The notes below the pieces were generated by a model. That model saw nothing but the letters and a program-made list of their open reading frames with translations. It had not been told where the DNA came from and did not search any database. A DNA stretch of 64,000 bases from Pseudomonas batumici (GTDB lineage Bacteria; Pseudomonadota; Gammaproteobacteria; Pseudomonadales; Pseudomonadaceae). Both the position numbers and the translations under genes were made by a program. This document shows, one piece after another, positions 31,934-42,183 of this stretch. Numbering within the stretch: position 1 is the stretch's first letter; the number at the start of each line of letters is the position of its first letter. The stretch is taken from positions 1-64,000 of the forward strand of contig NZ_JXDG01000020.1 of assembly GCF_000820515.1 (NCBI RefSeq), in the 5' to 3' direction.

Positions 31934-32749
31934 ATGAGCTCTCGTACTGCCACTCTGATTGGTATTTCCCTGGTCATGGGCCTGAGTGCCGCGTGGATGG
32001 CCAACTCCTGGTTGAGCGCACGGCTCAATGCCAGCCCGGATGATCACCTGCGAAGCGTGGTTGTCTCCACGGTCGAGATTCCTTTCGGGCAGATGGTCGA
32101 GGCCCAGCAGGTCACGACCGTGCGCATGCCCATGGATGCGATCCCGGACGATGCCCTGGATGCCACTGAAAAAGCCGTGGGCAAGATCGCCACGTTCGAC
32201 ATTCTGCGCGGTGACATCGTTCGCGGTGCACGACTGAGCGAGCACCTGGGCGGCAGCACCCTGGCCTCGCTGATCGCGACGGACAAACGTGCCATTTCGG
32301 TACGGGTGGACGATGTGGTCGGCGTGGGCGGGTTTCTGCTACCGGGTAACCGGGTCGATGTGCTGGCGACCAAACACACCGATGGCGGCGGCAACACCGC
32401 CGTCTCCAGAACCATCCTCGAGAACCTGCGCGTGCTGGCGGTGGACCAGACGGCGGGCACGGACAAGACCCAACCGGTGGTGGTGCGCGCGGTGACGCTG
32501 GAGATGACCGCCGCCGAGGCGGAAAGCCTGGTCACGGCGCAGACCGAAGGGAAGTTGCAATTGGCCCTGCGCAATCCGCTGGCCGTCGATAAAAAGCCGG
32601 TGGCCGTTGCGCCTGTCGCGCCTGTTGCACGGCCGATCACGATCGCCAGTGCAGCGGCGCCCAGACCGGTCATGCATCGTAGCGGCAGTGTCGGCGGGTC
32701 TATCACCGTTATCCGTGGCATCGAAGCCCACGTGGTCAATGTGCAATGA
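31934..32749 (+). CDS. cpaB: Flp pilus assembly protein CpaB/RcpC
   Basis: 271 residues with an AGGAGA site. An N-terminal membrane segment (LIGISLVMGLSAAWMANSWL) precedes a SAF-like domain (FGQMVEAQQVTTVRMPMDAI, then RGDIVRGARLSEHL) and a second half with SVRVDDVVGVGGFLLPGNRVDVLAT. This is the RcpC/CpaB layout, a periplasmic protein that supports the secretin, possibly through peptidoglycan contact. The C-terminal Ala/Pro/Val region is variable. Confidence 0.92.
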   Translation: MSSRTATLIGISLVMGLSAAWMANSWLSARLNASPDDHLRSVVVSTVEIPFGQMVEAQQVTTVRMPMDAIPDDALDATEKAVGKIATFDILRGDIVRGARLSEHLGGSTLASLIATDKRAISVRVDDVVGVGGFLLPGNRVDVLATKHTDGGGNTAVSRTILENLRVLAVDQTAGTDKTQPVVVRAVTLEMTAAEAESLVTAQTEGKLQLALRNPLAVDKKPVAVAPVAPVARPITIASAAAPRPVMHRSGSVGGSITVIRGIEAHVVNVQ

Positions 32750-32814
32750 GCGAACGCCCCCGGTAGTCGGGGGCAACCGATCCGGTTCAGTATTGGCAAG
32801 TGAGGAAATTGACG

Positions 32815-34146
32815 ATGTGTCCTCGAATTCAACGACCGTTTTCGCTGAAGCCTGAGTGCCAGCGGGGATCGGTGACCGTACTGATGGTGATCGCCCTGGT
32901 GGCGATCACCATGCTGGCGGCATTGGCGCTGGACGGCGGCCACATGTTGCTGAACAAGAGCCGCCTGCAGAATGCGGTGGACGCCGCCGCCCTGAGTGGC
33001 GCCAAGACCCTGAGTCAGATCATCGGCGGCACCAACATTGCCAGCACCACGCGCACCGCCGCGTTGAATACGCTGACACTCAATGCCAATGCCACCGGCA
33101 ACACCGAACTGGCGGCGGCCATCGGCGGCAACGCGGGTGGCTTCGCGGTGGTGGAGCTGTCCAACAGCGTCTACGGACCGTTCTCTTATCCGGGGCCTGC
33201 GAATGCCACTTACGTCCGGGTGACGGTGCCGAGCTATAGCCTGAGCGGTTTTTTCTGGAGCTTCGTCCAGAGATTGGGCACCGCCGGCCTGGGCAGCAAG
33301 AAGGTGGCGGCGATGGCCACCGCCGGACCGAGTCCCACCAGTCCCTGTGATCTCGCGCCACTGATGGTGTGTGGCGACCCCAATCAATACAACCCGAGCG
33401 CGGGTAATTTCTGGGGCTACCACTTCGGCGATCTGCAGGATTTGAAAACCGGCTCCGGCACCACGTCCCCCATTGGCCCAGGTAACTTTCAGTTGCTCGA
33501 TTTCGGCTCGGGTGGCAGTACGGTCAGAACGGACCTGGCCGGCGGCGGCTCGGAGTGCCTCAGTGCCGGACAAAATGTCACGACCTCGCCGGGCAACAAG
33601 GTCGGTCCGACCTCCCAGGGTTTGAATACCCGCTTCGGTCAGTACGCCGGAGGGGTCAGTGCCGCGCAGTACCCGCCTGACCTGGTCGTCAGCTACAGCA
33701 CGCCGGTGATCACCAACAACTCAGGGGCACTGCAGTACAAGGGCCAGACCATCACGTCGAACAACGGCACGCTCACCGCCGGCGGCCAGTCCGTACTGGG
33801 CTACAACGAGTGGCTGGCGAGTTCGGCGGCCTGTGTCGGCGGTACCGGCACCGGTTGCCAGAGCGGTGGGGTCTTCGAGCGGCGGATGCTGAAAATCGTG
33901 ATTGGCAACTGCACCGGGAAAAACAATGGCGCCACTTCGATTCCGGTCCTGGGCTTTGGCTGCTATTTCGTGGTGCAGCCGGCCGGTAGCACGGGCAGTA
34001 CCTCGGAGATCTTCGGACAGTTCGTGCGCGAGTGCTCAGGCGACAGCGTACCGGGTCCCAATCCTTCGGGTGATACCGGTCCGATAATCATTCAGCTCTA
34101 TAAAACCTATATCAATGGCAGCGGCACTCCGAGCACTGACTCGTAG
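32815..34146 (+). CDS. TadG-like pilus assembly protein
   Basis: 443 residues from the ATG at 32815; the GAGG of an upstream GTG frame acts as its ribosome site. The N-terminus has a basic leader and the Tad membrane helix (RGSVTVLMVIALVAITMLAALALDGG), followed by HMLLNKSRLQNAVDAAALSGA, the signature of the TadE/G group. The rest is a long Gly/Ser/Asn-rich extracytoplasmic region with several cysteines (CDLAPLMVC, CVGGTGTGC, NCTGKNN). It could decorate or anchor the pilus. Confidence 0.85.
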   Translation: MCPRIQRPFSLKPECQRGSVTVLMVIALVAITMLAALALDGGHMLLNKSRLQNAVDAAALSGAKTLSQIIGGTNIASTTRTAALNTLTLNANATGNTELAAAIGGNAGGFAVVELSNSVYGPFSYPGPANATYVRVTVPSYSLSGFFWSFVQRLGTAGLGSKKVAAMATAGPSPTSPCDLAPLMVCGDPNQYNPSAGNFWGYHFGDLQDLKTGSGTTSPIGPGNFQLLDFGSGGSTVRTDLAGGGSECLSAGQNVTTSPGNKVGPTSQGLNTRFGQYAGGVSAAQYPPDLVVSYSTPVITNNSGALQYKGQTITSNNGTLTAGGQSVLGYNEWLASSAACVGGTGTGCQSGGVFERRMLKIVIGNCTGKNNGATSIPVLGFGCYFVVQPAGSTGSTSEIFGQFVRECSGDSVPGPNPSGDTGPIIIQLYKTYINGSGTPSTDS

Positions 34147-34154
34147 GAGGCGTC

Positions 34155-34634
34155 ATGGGACTTCACACATTCAAACAGCCCAAGCACCAGCAAGGCATGG
34201 CGTTGCTCGAGTTCACCCTCGTCCTGCCGTTGCTGCTGCTGCTGTTGCTGGCCCTCGGTGAGTTCGGTCGGATGCTGTTTCAGTACAACACCCTGCTGCA
34301 GGCCAGTCGTGATGCCGGCCGTTATGTCGCCAGCCAGGCCTGGAACTCGACGCTGGGTACTGTCTCGTTGAGCAGCACGCTGCAGACCCAGACGAAAAAC
34401 GTTGCCGTCTATGGCGTGCCTGCCAACACCGGGACTGCCGTGGTGTCCGGGTTGACGACCGGCAACGTGACGGTCACCGCCGTGGGCAGCAACCATGTGC
34501 AGGTGACCATCAACTATACCTTCTGCCCGGTGATTGGCGGCGGCGCCTGTGCCGGATCGATTACCGGGCTGTTCGCCAACTCGATTGCGCTGAGCATTCC
34601 GCTGGTCGCAACGACTGTCATGAGGGTGCTGTGA
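34155..34634 (+). CDS. TadE-like pseudopilin
   Basis: 159 residues with AGGAGG. TadE signature: QQGMALLEFTLVLPLLLLLLLALGEFGRML, with the conserved Glu at +5 of a prepilin-like cleavage site (MALLEF). The mature part holds Thr/Val-rich beta segments and two cysteines (FCPVIGGGACAGS). TadE and TadF are processed by TadV and are required for pilus assembly. It overlaps the next gene (TGATG). Confidence 0.88.
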   Translation: MGLHTFKQPKHQQGMALLEFTLVLPLLLLLLLALGEFGRMLFQYNTLLQASRDAGRYVASQAWNSTLGTVSLSSTLQTQTKNVAVYGVPANTGTAVVSGLTTGNVTVTAVGSNHVQVTINYTFCPVIGGGACAGSITGLFANSIALSIPLVATTVMRVL

Positions 34635-35128
34635 TGAATCGCAAACACATGCGTGGCGTCTATGTGGTGGAGTTCGCCCTTGTCGGCCTACTGGTGTTCA
34701 TTGTGTTGTTCGGCGTGCTGGAAATGGGCCGCCTGTACTTCACGGTCAATGCCCTCGATGAGTCCGCGCGGCGCGGTGCACGCCTGGCGGCGGTGTGCAA
34801 CATCAGCGATCCGATCGTGTTGCAACGGGCGATCTTCAATGCCGCGGGCAACACGGGCACGAGCCCGCTGATCACCAATCTGAACACCGGGAACCTGACG
34901 CTGAGCTATCTGGATACCAACGGTGCCGTGGTGGCCAACCCCACCGACACCACCAGCGCCACGGGATTCCGTGCCATCCGTTATGTCCAGGTCAGCCTGC
35001 AAGGCTACGTATTCAACCTGTTCATTCCCGGGTTTGGCGTGGCCATTACCTTGCCCACCTTCAGGGCGGTCCAGCCACGCGAAGCCCTTGGGCATCACTC
35101 CGAATCAGGGGAGGTCACGCCATGCTGA
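34634..35128 (+). CDS. TadE/TadF-like pseudopilin
   Basis: 164 residues. Start at the ATG 34634 in a TGATG overlap with the previous stop; an adjacent GTG would add one residue. Prepilin-like N-terminus MRGVYVVEFALVGLLVFIVLFGVLEMGRLYF with Glu at +5. Its last codons overlap the start of tadZ by 7 bases. With the previous two genes it makes a set of three TadE/G-type minor proteins. Confidence 0.85.
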   Translation: MNRKHMRGVYVVEFALVGLLVFIVLFGVLEMGRLYFTVNALDESARRGARLAAVCNISDPIVLQRAIFNAAGNTGTSPLITNLNTGNLTLSYLDTNGAVVANPTDTTSATGFRAIRYVQVSLQGYVFNLFIPGFGVAITLPTFRAVQPREALGHHSESGEVTPC

Positions 35129-36342
35129 ATATCAAGGAAACTCCGTTAACCCTCGCGACCGGCAAGCCTGGGCTGCGATTGCTGATCAGTAGCCGCGATG
35201 CTACGGCGTTGCGTGATCTGCAAGGCGTTTGCCAGCGTATACCGAGCCTGGAAGTGAGCACCCGCCTGGTGAGCAATGGGCATGTCGACCCGCTCTACGG
35301 TCTGGAGCGGATGCCCGATCTGTTGCTGGTGCGCGTCAGCCACCTGTGGCGCGAGGAGCTGTCGGCACTGCTCCAGCGTCCGGTCCATGAACGCCCACCG
35401 CTGTTGGTCTGTGGTCTGTTGAACGAGCAGGAGGCCATGCGCCTGGCGATGCAGGCCGGCGCCCGTGACGTGCTGCCGGAGCCGATCGCCGAGACGGAGT
35501 TGGTGGCCGCTTTGGGGCGCCTGGTCGCGGAGGCCCGGGTCAGCAGTGGGGCCGAAGGCAAGCTGATCGCCGTGATGAGTGCCAAGGGTGGCTCCGGCGG
35601 GACCTTGCTGGCCTGCAACCTGGCCCATCAACTTAGCCTCAAGGGCAGCAATACCCTGTTGCTGGACATGGACCTGCAATTCGGCAGCGTGGCGCATTAC
35701 CTGGAGGTGGCGCAGTCGCACAGCCATCTGGAGGTGTTGCAGCAGGTCGATGGCATGGACAGTGTGGCGTTACGCGGATTCTGCAGCCACTTCAGCCCGA
35801 CCTTGCATGTGCTCGGCGGCCGGCCCGGCGAGCTGTGCCTGGCACAGGATGCCCAGCCCGAACAACTCGATACCCTGCTGCAACTGGCCCGTTCGAGCTA
35901 CGACTGGGTTGTGGTCGACCTGCCGCGGCAAATCGACCACCTCACCGGCTCCGTGCTGGAGCAGGCAGATAGGGTCTACGTGGTGGTGCAGCAGAGCGTC
36001 TGCCATCTGCGTGATGCCAGCTCGCTGATGCGGATTCTTCGCGAAGACCTTGGTGTGCGTGGGGATCAATTGCAAGTGGTGGTCAACCGCTATGACAAGG
36101 CGGCGGCGATCAGCCTCAAGGATATCGGCGAGGCGCTGCGCTGCGTGAACCTGTTGAAATTGCCCAACGACTTCGGTCTGGTCAACCAGAGCCAGAACTC
36201 TGGCGTGCCGTTGGGGCTGCAAGCACCGCGGGCGCAGATCACCGTCGCGGTGCGTGAGATGACCGGACAGTTGTTCGGTAACCCGATGGCTGGAAACAAA
36301 GGCTTACTCAAACGCGCCTTCAACCGTATTTTCAGGGGGTGA
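35122..36342 (+). CDS. CpaE/TadZ-like pilus localisation protein
   Basis: 406 residues from the ATG at 35122. Residues about 1-140 are a receiver-like domain (LRLLISSRDATALRDLQG, LLVRVSH, ARDVLPEPI), and about 147-400 form a MinD/ParA-type ATPase. The deviant Walker A is KGGSGGTLL at 155-161, with Lys155 kept but Gly160 where MinD has Lys. Such loss of a canonical lysine is known in TadZ proteins, which mark the pole for Tad assembly. The gene overlaps the upstream pseudopilin gene. Confidence 0.88.
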   Translation: MLNIKETPLTLATGKPGLRLLISSRDATALRDLQGVCQRIPSLEVSTRLVSNGHVDPLYGLERMPDLLLVRVSHLWREELSALLQRPVHERPPLLVCGLLNEQEAMRLAMQAGARDVLPEPIAETELVAALGRLVAEARVSSGAEGKLIAVMSAKGGSGGTLLACNLAHQLSLKGSNTLLLDMDLQFGSVAHYLEVAQSHSHLEVLQQVDGMDSVALRGFCSHFSPTLHVLGGRPGELCLAQDAQPEQLDTLLQLARSSYDWVVVDLPRQIDHLTGSVLEQADRVYVVVQQSVCHLRDASSLMRILREDLGVRGDQLQVVVNRYDKAAAISLKDIGEALRCVNLLKLPNDFGLVNQSQNSGVPLGLQAPRAQITVAVREMTGQLFGNPMAGNKGLLKRAFNRIFRG

Positions 36343-36345
36343 CCC

Positions 36346-37788
36346 ATGATCAGTGACTTTCGTAACCGCTTGCGCAAACAGTCCGGCAAACCCGTCGTAT
36401 CCCTGGCGGCCCAGCAGGGTGACGACCCGCAGGATCCCGCCGCGGAGTTGATGGCGTGGGAGCGTGCGGCACCGGACATTCCCTACGAAACCAAGAGCCA
36501 GGTCAGCGCGGTGGAGGCCGAATGGCGGGAAAAGATCTATCAGCAATTGCTCAAGGTCATGGACCTGTCCTTGCTCGACTCGCTCGAACAGGCCGAAGCC
36601 GCGCGGCAGATCCGCGATATCTGTCAGCGCCTGCTGGATGAGCATTCGGCGCCGGTGAGCTCGATCAGCCGTCAGTTGATCATCAAGCAGATCACCGACG
36701 AGGTGCTTGGCCTTGGCCCGCTGGAGCCGTTACTGGCCGATCACAGCGTGTCCGATATCCTGGTCAACGGCCATGCCTCGGTCTATGTCGAGCGTTTCGG
36801 CAAGTTGCAGAGGACCGATGTGCGTTTTCGCGACGATCAGCATCTGCTGAACATCATCGACCGCATCGTTTCCAGCCTGGGGCGGCGCATCGATGAGTCC
36901 TCGCCATTGGTGGACGCCCGGCTCAAGGATGGCTCGCGGGTCAACGCGATCATTCCACCGCTGGCCATCGACGGACCCAGCATGTCGATCCGCCGCTTTG
37001 CCGTGGACCTGCTCAACACCGACAGCCTGATCCAGGTGGGGACCTTGACCCCGGCCATTGCCCTGTTGCTCAAGGCGATTGTCCGTGGGCGTTTGAATGT
37101 CCTGATCTCCGGCGGCACCGGCAGCGGCAAGACCACCATGCTCAATGTGCTGTCCAGCTACATTCCGCTGAATGAGCGGATCGTCACCATCGAGGACTCG
37201 GCCGAACTGCAACTGCAGCAGCCGCACGTGGTGCGTTTGGAAACCCGTCCCTCGAATATCGAGGGGCGCGGCGAGGTGAGCCAGCGCGAATTGGTGCGCA
37301 ACAGTCTGCGGATGCGCCCGGACCGCATTGTCATCGGCGAGGTGCGTGGTGCCGAGGCGTTGGACATGCTGACGGCCATGAACACCGGCCATGACGGCTC
37401 CTTGACCACGATCCACGCCAATACTGCGCGCGATGCGTTGGGGCGCATCGAGAACATGGTGTCGATGACCGGTGCCACGTTCCCGATCAAGGCCATGCGT
37501 CAGCAGATCGCTTCGGCCATTGATGTGGTGATTCAGCTGGAGCGTCAGGAGGATGGCAAGCGGCGGCTGGTCAGTGTGCAGGAGATCAACGGCATGGAGG
37601 GCGAGATCATCACCATGACCGAAATTTTCTCGTTTGCCCGCAGTGGCGTCGGCGAGCATGGCGAAGTACAAGGCGACTATCGGCCCAGTGGCATGATTCC
37701 GGCCTTTCGCGATGTGCTGGCCAAGCGTGGCATCGAGTTGCCGCTCGCATTGTTCAGGCCTGAGTGGATGGAGGGACGGCAGTCATGA
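36346..37788 (+). CDS. tadA: TadA/CpaF pilus ATPase
   Basis: 480 residues. Secretion ATPase with an N-terminal regulatory domain, then [20 protein letters not shown], Walker [11 protein letters not shown] at 256-265, an Asp box ([11 protein letters not shown]), Walker B ([17 protein letters not shown]) and the His box ([18 protein letters not shown]). It is the motor for pilus extension and maybe retraction in Tad systems. Its stop overlaps tadB (ATGA). Confidence 0.95.
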   Translation: MISDFRNRLRKQSGKPVVSLAAQQGDDPQDPAAELMAWERAAPDIPYETKSQVSAVEAEWREKIYQQLLKVMDLSLLDSLEQAEAARQIRDICQRLLDEHSAPVSSISRQLIIKQITDEVLGLGPLEPLLADHSVSDILVNGHASVYVERFGKLQRTDVRFRDDQHLLNIIDRIVSSLGRRIDESSPLVDARLKDGSRVNAIIPPLAIDGPSMSIRRFAVDLLNTDSLIQVGTLTPAIALLLKAIVRGRLNVLISGGTGSGKTTMLNVLSSYIPLNERIVTIEDSAELQLQQPHVVRLETRPSNIEGRGEVSQRELVRNSLRMRPDRIVIGEVRGAEALDMLTAMNTGHDGSLTTIHANTARDALGRIENMVSMTGATFPIKAMRQQIASAIDVVIQLERQEDGKRRLVSVQEINGMEGEIITMTEIFSFARSGVGEHGEVQGDYRPSGMIPAFRDVLAKRGIELPLALFRPEWMEGRQS

Positions 37789-38771
37789 ACCATATATCCG
37801 GTGAATTCATTCTGATCTTTCTCGGCATGGTGTTTACCGCCGTCTTCCTCCTGGCCCAGAGCGTGGTGGTGCCGGTGTTCGGTGAGGCGAGCAAGATGCG
37901 CAAGCGCATTCGCGGCCGCCTGAACGTGCTGGAGAAAGCCAACAACCTGCCGAACATGCAGACCGTGCTGCGGCAGAAATACCTGACACGGCTGTCGCCA
38001 CTGGAGGCTGCGCTCGAACAACTGCCGTTCATGGCGGATCTGACCCAACTGATCGAGCAGTCCGGGCATGAATACCGGGCCTATCGGGTGTTGGTGCTCG
38101 GAATCGCCATGGGCGTGGGGGCGGGAGCCCTGGTCTTGATGTTCGCGGCACCCTGGTGGGGCGCGCTGGCGGTGGCTTTCGTGGTGGCCTGGTTGCCGCT
38201 GCTGATCATCTTCAGAGACCGTAACAAGCGTTTTGCCGCGTTCGAAATGGGCTTGCCGGATGCGTTGGATGCCATGTGCCGGGCGCTGCGCGCCGGACAT
38301 CCGTTCAACGACACCTTGCGTCTGGTCGCCGAGGAGCAGAAGGGGCCGGTGGCGCATGAGTTTGGCCTGACTTTCGCCGATATCAACTATGGCAACGATG
38401 TACGCCGGGCCATGCTCGGCCTGCTGGAACGGATGCCGAGCATGACGGTGATGATGCTGGTGACCTCGATCCTCATCCATCGCGAGACCGGCGGCAATCT
38501 GACGGAGGTGCTGGAGCGTTTGAGTCGGCTGATCCGGGGGCGCTTCCGCTTTCAACGCAAGATCAAGACCTTGTCGGCCGAAGGACGCATGTCGGCCTGG
38601 GTGCTGATTTCCATTCCTTTCGTGCTGGCGGCGGTGATCCTGGTCACGACCCCCAGCTACCTGCCGGTACTGATCAATGATCCGATCGGCCATCAGCTGA
38701 TCATCGGGGCTTTCTGCGCCATGTTGGTCGGGATTTTCTGGATACGCAAAATCATTCGAATTCAGGTTTAA
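37785..38771 (+). CDS. tadB: TadB-like inner-membrane platform protein
   Basis: 328 residues from the ATG at 37785. T2SF-type domain between membrane segments: [16 protein letters not shown], then [61 protein letters not shown] and a final pair of helices. TadB and TadC form the platform driven by TadA. The start overlaps the tadA stop. Confidence 0.93.
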   Translation: MNHISGEFILIFLGMVFTAVFLLAQSVVVPVFGEASKMRKRIRGRLNVLEKANNLPNMQTVLRQKYLTRLSPLEAALEQLPFMADLTQLIEQSGHEYRAYRVLVLGIAMGVGAGALVLMFAAPWWGALAVAFVVAWLPLLIIFRDRNKRFAAFEMGLPDALDAMCRALRAGHPFNDTLRLVAEEQKGPVAHEFGLTFADINYGNDVRRAMLGLLERMPSMTVMMLVTSILIHRETGGNLTEVLERLSRLIRGRFRFQRKIKTLSAEGRMSAWVLISIPFVLAAVILVTTPSYLPVLINDPIGHQLIIGAFCAMLVGIFWIRKIIRIQV

Positions 38772-38800
38772 GCGGTTTTCGCCACGTAGAGGTGCAGGTC

Positions 38801-39769
38801 ATGGACTATTTGCTCGGGTTGTTCAGTCGGTTGACGGGTAATGAGGCGCTGGCACGCCTGCTGTTCGTCGGTGCGATCGGTTTGAGTACGGTGCTTGCGG
38901 TGGTCACCATCATCATGCTGTTGCTGGGTCTTCAGGATCCTATGCAGCGTCGCCTCGCGCTGATCAAGCGAGGGAGTTTCGGCAGCGCGGCGGGGCCGGA
39001 GGCGCCGGGTAACCTGCAACTGTTGCTGGAGCGGGTAGGCCAGCATTTTGGCTCGTCCGACACCGAGCAGGCGTCCGCCACCCAGCTCCTGTTGATGCAT
39101 GCGGGGTATCGCTCGCCTTCGGCGGTGCAGGTGTATTGGGCGATACGCTTGCTGTTTCCGCTGATGATGCTCGGCCTTGGACTGCTGGTGTTCCCCCTGA
39201 TTCACGGACTTTCCCTGATAGCGGGCCTGCTGTTGCTGATCCTGGTGGCGGGTATCGCCTGGTTGGCGCCAGGGATGTATGTCAGCAAGTGCAAGCAACT
39301 GCGGCAACGTCGGCTGCGCGCGGCCTTTCCGGATGCGCTGGATCTGATGGTGGTCTGCGTGGAGTCGGGGCTGGCCTTGCCGACGACCATTGAACGGGTG
39401 GCCGAAGAGATGGCGGTCAGCCAGGTCGAGTTGGCCGAGGAGCTGGCATTGGTCAACGCGCAAATCCGTGCCGGCATCACCAGCACCGAGGCATTGAAGC
39501 AACTGGCCGTGCGCACCGGACTGGACGACGTGCAAGGGTTGGTCAGTCTGTTGGCGCAGAGCATCCGTTTCGGCACCAGCGTGGCCGAGACCCTGCGTAT
39601 CTATGCCGATGAGTTCCGGGATCGGCGTACCCAGGCAGCCGAGGAAATGGGCGCGAAGATCGGTACCAAGCTGATATTTCCACTGATTTTCTGCCTGTGG
39701 CCGAGCTTCTTTCTGATCGCCATCGGCCCGGCCATGATTGGGGTGTTCCAAGCCTTCGGCACGCCATGA
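38801..39769 (+). CDS. tadC: TadC-like inner-membrane platform protein
   Basis: 322 residues from the ATG at 38801, with GAGGTG upstream. It has a paralogous T2SF domain: FPDALDLMVVCVESGLALPTTIERVA, then LVSLLAQSIRFGTSVAETLRIYADEFRDRRTQAAEE and a terminal pair of helices (LIFPLIFCLWPSFFLIAIGP). Last plus-strand gene of the operon; a bidirectional terminator follows. Confidence 0.93.
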   Translation: MDYLLGLFSRLTGNEALARLLFVGAIGLSTVLAVVTIIMLLLGLQDPMQRRLALIKRGSFGSAAGPEAPGNLQLLLERVGQHFGSSDTEQASATQLLLMHAGYRSPSAVQVYWAIRLLFPLMMLGLGLLVFPLIHGLSLIAGLLLLILVAGIAWLAPGMYVSKCKQLRQRRLRAAFPDALDLMVVCVESGLALPTTIERVAEEMAVSQVELAEELALVNAQIRAGITSTEALKQLAVRTGLDDVQGLVSLLAQSIRFGTSVAETLRIYADEFRDRRTQAAEEMGAKIGTKLIFPLIFCLWPSFFLIAIGPAMIGVFQAFGTP

Positions 39770-39778
39770 GGCCAGCGC

Positions 39779-39801
39779 GAGCCAGCCCCTTGGGCTGGCT
39801 C
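39779..39801. terminator. Bidirectional hairpin between the converging Tad operons
   Basis: GAGCCAGCCC / GGGCTGGCTC with a CTT loop, 10 bases after the tadC stop and touching the stop of the DUF3613 gene. T content after it is low, so efficiency is uncertain. Confidence 0.55.
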
Positions 39802-40066
39802 ATTTGCCGTTCATGCTTCCCGATACCTTTTGCTCGTAACGTTCGGGAATGGGATAGGTGAAGCTGTTCAGCCAGCGCTGCATCGCCAGGTCACGTTCGG
39901 TGGCTGAAACGGTTTGCAGTTTAGGGGAGGCGACCACGCCACGGATCTGCAGTTGCAGCCACTGTTCGGTGCCTTGTTGCTGCACCGAAGCGGGGCCCGG
40001 TTCAATAGCCCAGGCGGTCGTGGACAGGCAAGCCATGGACACTATCAACAGCCTCTTGGTATTCAT
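39800..40066 (-). CDS. DUF3613 protein, exported
   Basis: 88 residues with a signal peptide (LLIVSMACLSTTAWA). The rest matches the small DUF3613 family (QQQGTEQWLQLQIRGVVASPK, then RDLAMQRWLNSFTYPIPERYEQKV), typically encoded next to tad genes. Probably periplasmic; role unknown. It is the last gene of the rcpA-tadD operon. Confidence 0.85.
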   Translation of the reverse strand: MNTKRLLIVSMACLSTTAWAIEPGPASVQQQGTEQWLQLQIRGVVASPKLQTVSATERDLAMQRWLNSFTYPIPERYEQKVSGSMNGK

Positions 40067-40084
40067 CTCGATTCCTCGTCTTTG

Positions 40085-40795
40085 CTACTTGACCGCGTTG
40101 GGTGAGACCTCGACGACCTCTGTCGAGCGTCCCCCTTCGGAAGCCACGATTTTTTTGGCTGGGGCCTTGAGTCTTTCTGCGCGAGCCCGCGCGTCGGCGA
40201 CCTGCTTGGGGCTCAAGTTGGCGCGGCTCGCCAGTTGCGCAGCCTGCTTCCAGTTATCCTGATAGATCAGCAGCGTCACCATATTGAGTGCCGCCAGTGA
40301 GTCCGACTGCTTGAGCTCCATGGCGGTCAGAAACTGGAAGCGTGCGTCATCGGGCCGCCGCAGGTTGAGGTAGACGACCCCCAGGTCATTGCGGATTTTT
40401 TCGTCTGTGGGGGCCATCCTCACGGCACGTTCAAGGTGATCCAGGGCTGCGGCATTGTCATTCCTGGCCGCGGCCAACTGGCCCAGGCCCTGTTCGCCTT
40501 CCGCGGCCAGACACGTGCCGAGCAGGCCCTGATACAAGGGTTCGGCGTCGTTACGCCCCAGCAGGCGCAGTATTCGCGCCTTGCGCAGGCGAACCTGGAC
40601 CAGGTCGCCAGGCAACCCTTCCAGATTCGCCAGGCTGGCATACAAACGACCATCGTTGATCATGTCGTCGGCCAGGTTCAGGCTCAGTTGCTGATCCGAA
40701 CTGGGACTTGCGCAGCTACTCGGTCGCGAAGACAGGCCATTGCTGGCACAACCTGCGAGCATCATTGTCGCCGCTATTGCTATCACCGCTTTCAT
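40085..40795 (-). CDS. tadD: TadD-like tetratricopeptide lipoprotein
   Basis: 236 residues. A lipobox LAGC is at 13-16, followed by TPR repeats (QGLGQLAAARNDNAAALDHLERAVRMAP, DEKIRNDLGVVYLNLRRPDDARFQF). TadD is an outer-membrane lipoprotein needed for secretin localisation, by analogy with PilF/PilW. It begins 28 bases after rcpA and ends 18 bases before the DUF3613 gene. Confidence 0.9.
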   Translation of the reverse strand: MKAVIAIAATMMLAGCASNGLSSRPSSCASPSSDQQLSLNLADDMINDGRLYASLANLEGLPGDLVQVRLRKARILRLLGRNDAEPLYQGLLGTCLAAEGEQGLGQLAAARNDNAAALDHLERAVRMAPTDEKIRNDLGVVYLNLRRPDDARFQFLTAMELKQSDSLAALNMVTLLIYQDNWKQAAQLASRANLSPKQVADARARAERLKAPAKKIVASEGGRSTEVVEVSPNAVK

Positions 40796-40823
40796 TGAGT
40801 GCCCCCTGGGGTCCGGCTTGGAC

Positions 40824-42065
40824 TTATTGCGAGAGTCCCATGCGACTGTCGAAGTCGCCGCTATCGAGGAAGTACATGCGGTAGAAGTTCGGGTCGTAAT
40901 TGCGCAGTTGTTCGCCAGGCAATGACGGCAGTTGTGCGTTGGCCGCCAGTGGCTGGACCAGATGCGGTGTGACGATCATCAGCAGTTCGCGCTCTTCACG
41001 GTTGAGGGTGTTGTTGCGGAAGAACGCGCCGAGAATCGGGATATCGCCCAACCCCGGAAACTTGTTCACCTGGGCGCTGTGGCTGCTGCTGATCAGACCA
41101 CTGATGACGAAGCTTTCGCCATCGGCCAGGGAAATGCTGGTATCGGTACGGCGCACGGTAAATGCCGGGACCACGGTGCCGGCGATGCTGATGGCGTTGG
41201 TGAAGTCCAGTTCACTGACCTCCGGCGCCACCTTCAGGGCTATGCGATTTTTCTCGACGATGGTCGGGGTCAGGGTCAGGCGGACACCGAACTCCCTGTA
41301 CTCGATGGAGATGTTGTTGCTGCCGGAACTGGGCACCGGAATCGGCACTTCACCACCGGCCAGGAAGCTTGCGCTCTGGCCGCTGAGGGCCACCAGGCTC
41401 GGCCGTGCCAAGGTGTAGGCAAAGCCACTGCCTTCCAGGGCATTGATCAAGCCCAGCACATTACCGCCGCCAAAGCCGATATTGAACTGGCCGTTATTGA
41501 GCGGGATGTTGGGCGCCAGACTACCAATGCGGCTGGGGGTCACCGTTACCCCGGGCACCGTGCCCGGCGAGCCGAACAGAAAGTTGCCGCTTTTGCCGAA
41601 GATCGACGTACTGGCCTCTTTCAATTTGGTGCGGCTGACTTCGACGAAGCGAATATCGGTCTGCACCTGGCTTGGCAGCAGCGGGTCTTCGGAAGGCCCT
41701 GTCGACACGCTGGTCAGCGCTGCGGTGGCCTTGCCCTTGACGAACACCATGCTTTGGCGCGGCAACGGCGAACAGCCGGTCCAGACCATCAGGCTGGTGG
41801 CCCCTGGAGCGATACCGGTGAGGATGAAGGCGCTGCTGCTGCTGGTTTGCACGTCGGCGACTTTCGGGTCGCCCACGGCCAGTTTTGTAATCGGAACGGG
41901 CATGCGCAGTTCATCCTGCAGCCCCTGGCCGACCTCGAATACGCTGGGCAAACTGGCCAATTGCGAGCAATCGGCCGGCGCGGCCTGAGCCGCCTCCATG
42001 CCAAGACCCATCCACAGCAGGCCATGAATAACGGTTTTGAGAGCGGGTACGGTACGATCGTTCAT
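40824..42065 (-). CDS. rcpA: RcpA/CpaC secretin of the Tad pilus
   Basis: 413 residues from the ATG at 42065, preferred over an upstream in-frame ATG that lacks a ribosome site. A signal peptide (GLLWMGLGMEAAQAA) precedes a BON-like and N-domain region (LPSVFEVGQGLQDELRMPV) and the secretin core (VQTDIRFVEVSRTKL, GSGFAYTLARPSLVALSGQSASFLAGGEVPIPVP, EYREFGVRLTLTPTIV, ADGESFVISGLISSSHS). It forms the outer-membrane pore for the pilus. Transcribed from a promoter region containing a perfect 7-base inverted repeat. Confidence 0.93.
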   Translation of the reverse strand: MNDRTVPALKTVIHGLLWMGLGMEAAQAAPADCSQLASLPSVFEVGQGLQDELRMPVPITKLAVGDPKVADVQTSSSSAFILTGIAPGATSLMVWTGCSPLPRQSMVFVKGKATAALTSVSTGPSEDPLLPSQVQTDIRFVEVSRTKLKEASTSIFGKSGNFLFGSPGTVPGVTVTPSRIGSLAPNIPLNNGQFNIGFGGGNVLGLINALEGSGFAYTLARPSLVALSGQSASFLAGGEVPIPVPSSGSNNISIEYREFGVRLTLTPTIVEKNRIALKVAPEVSELDFTNAISIAGTVVPAFTVRRTDTSISLADGESFVISGLISSSHSAQVNKFPGLGDIPILGAFFRNNTLNREERELLMIVTPHLVQPLAANAQLPSLPGEQLRNYDPNFYRMYFLDSGDFDSRMGLSQ

Positions 42066-42183
42066 ATAAGTGCATCCTCGCCGAACAGGCTGTCTGTGGG
42101 CTAACCGGGTTGTTCCTGGCCGGCCCTCCACACTCACCACTAATGGTTCCAGCAAAATTCCTTGGTACCGCGCACAATCAAGT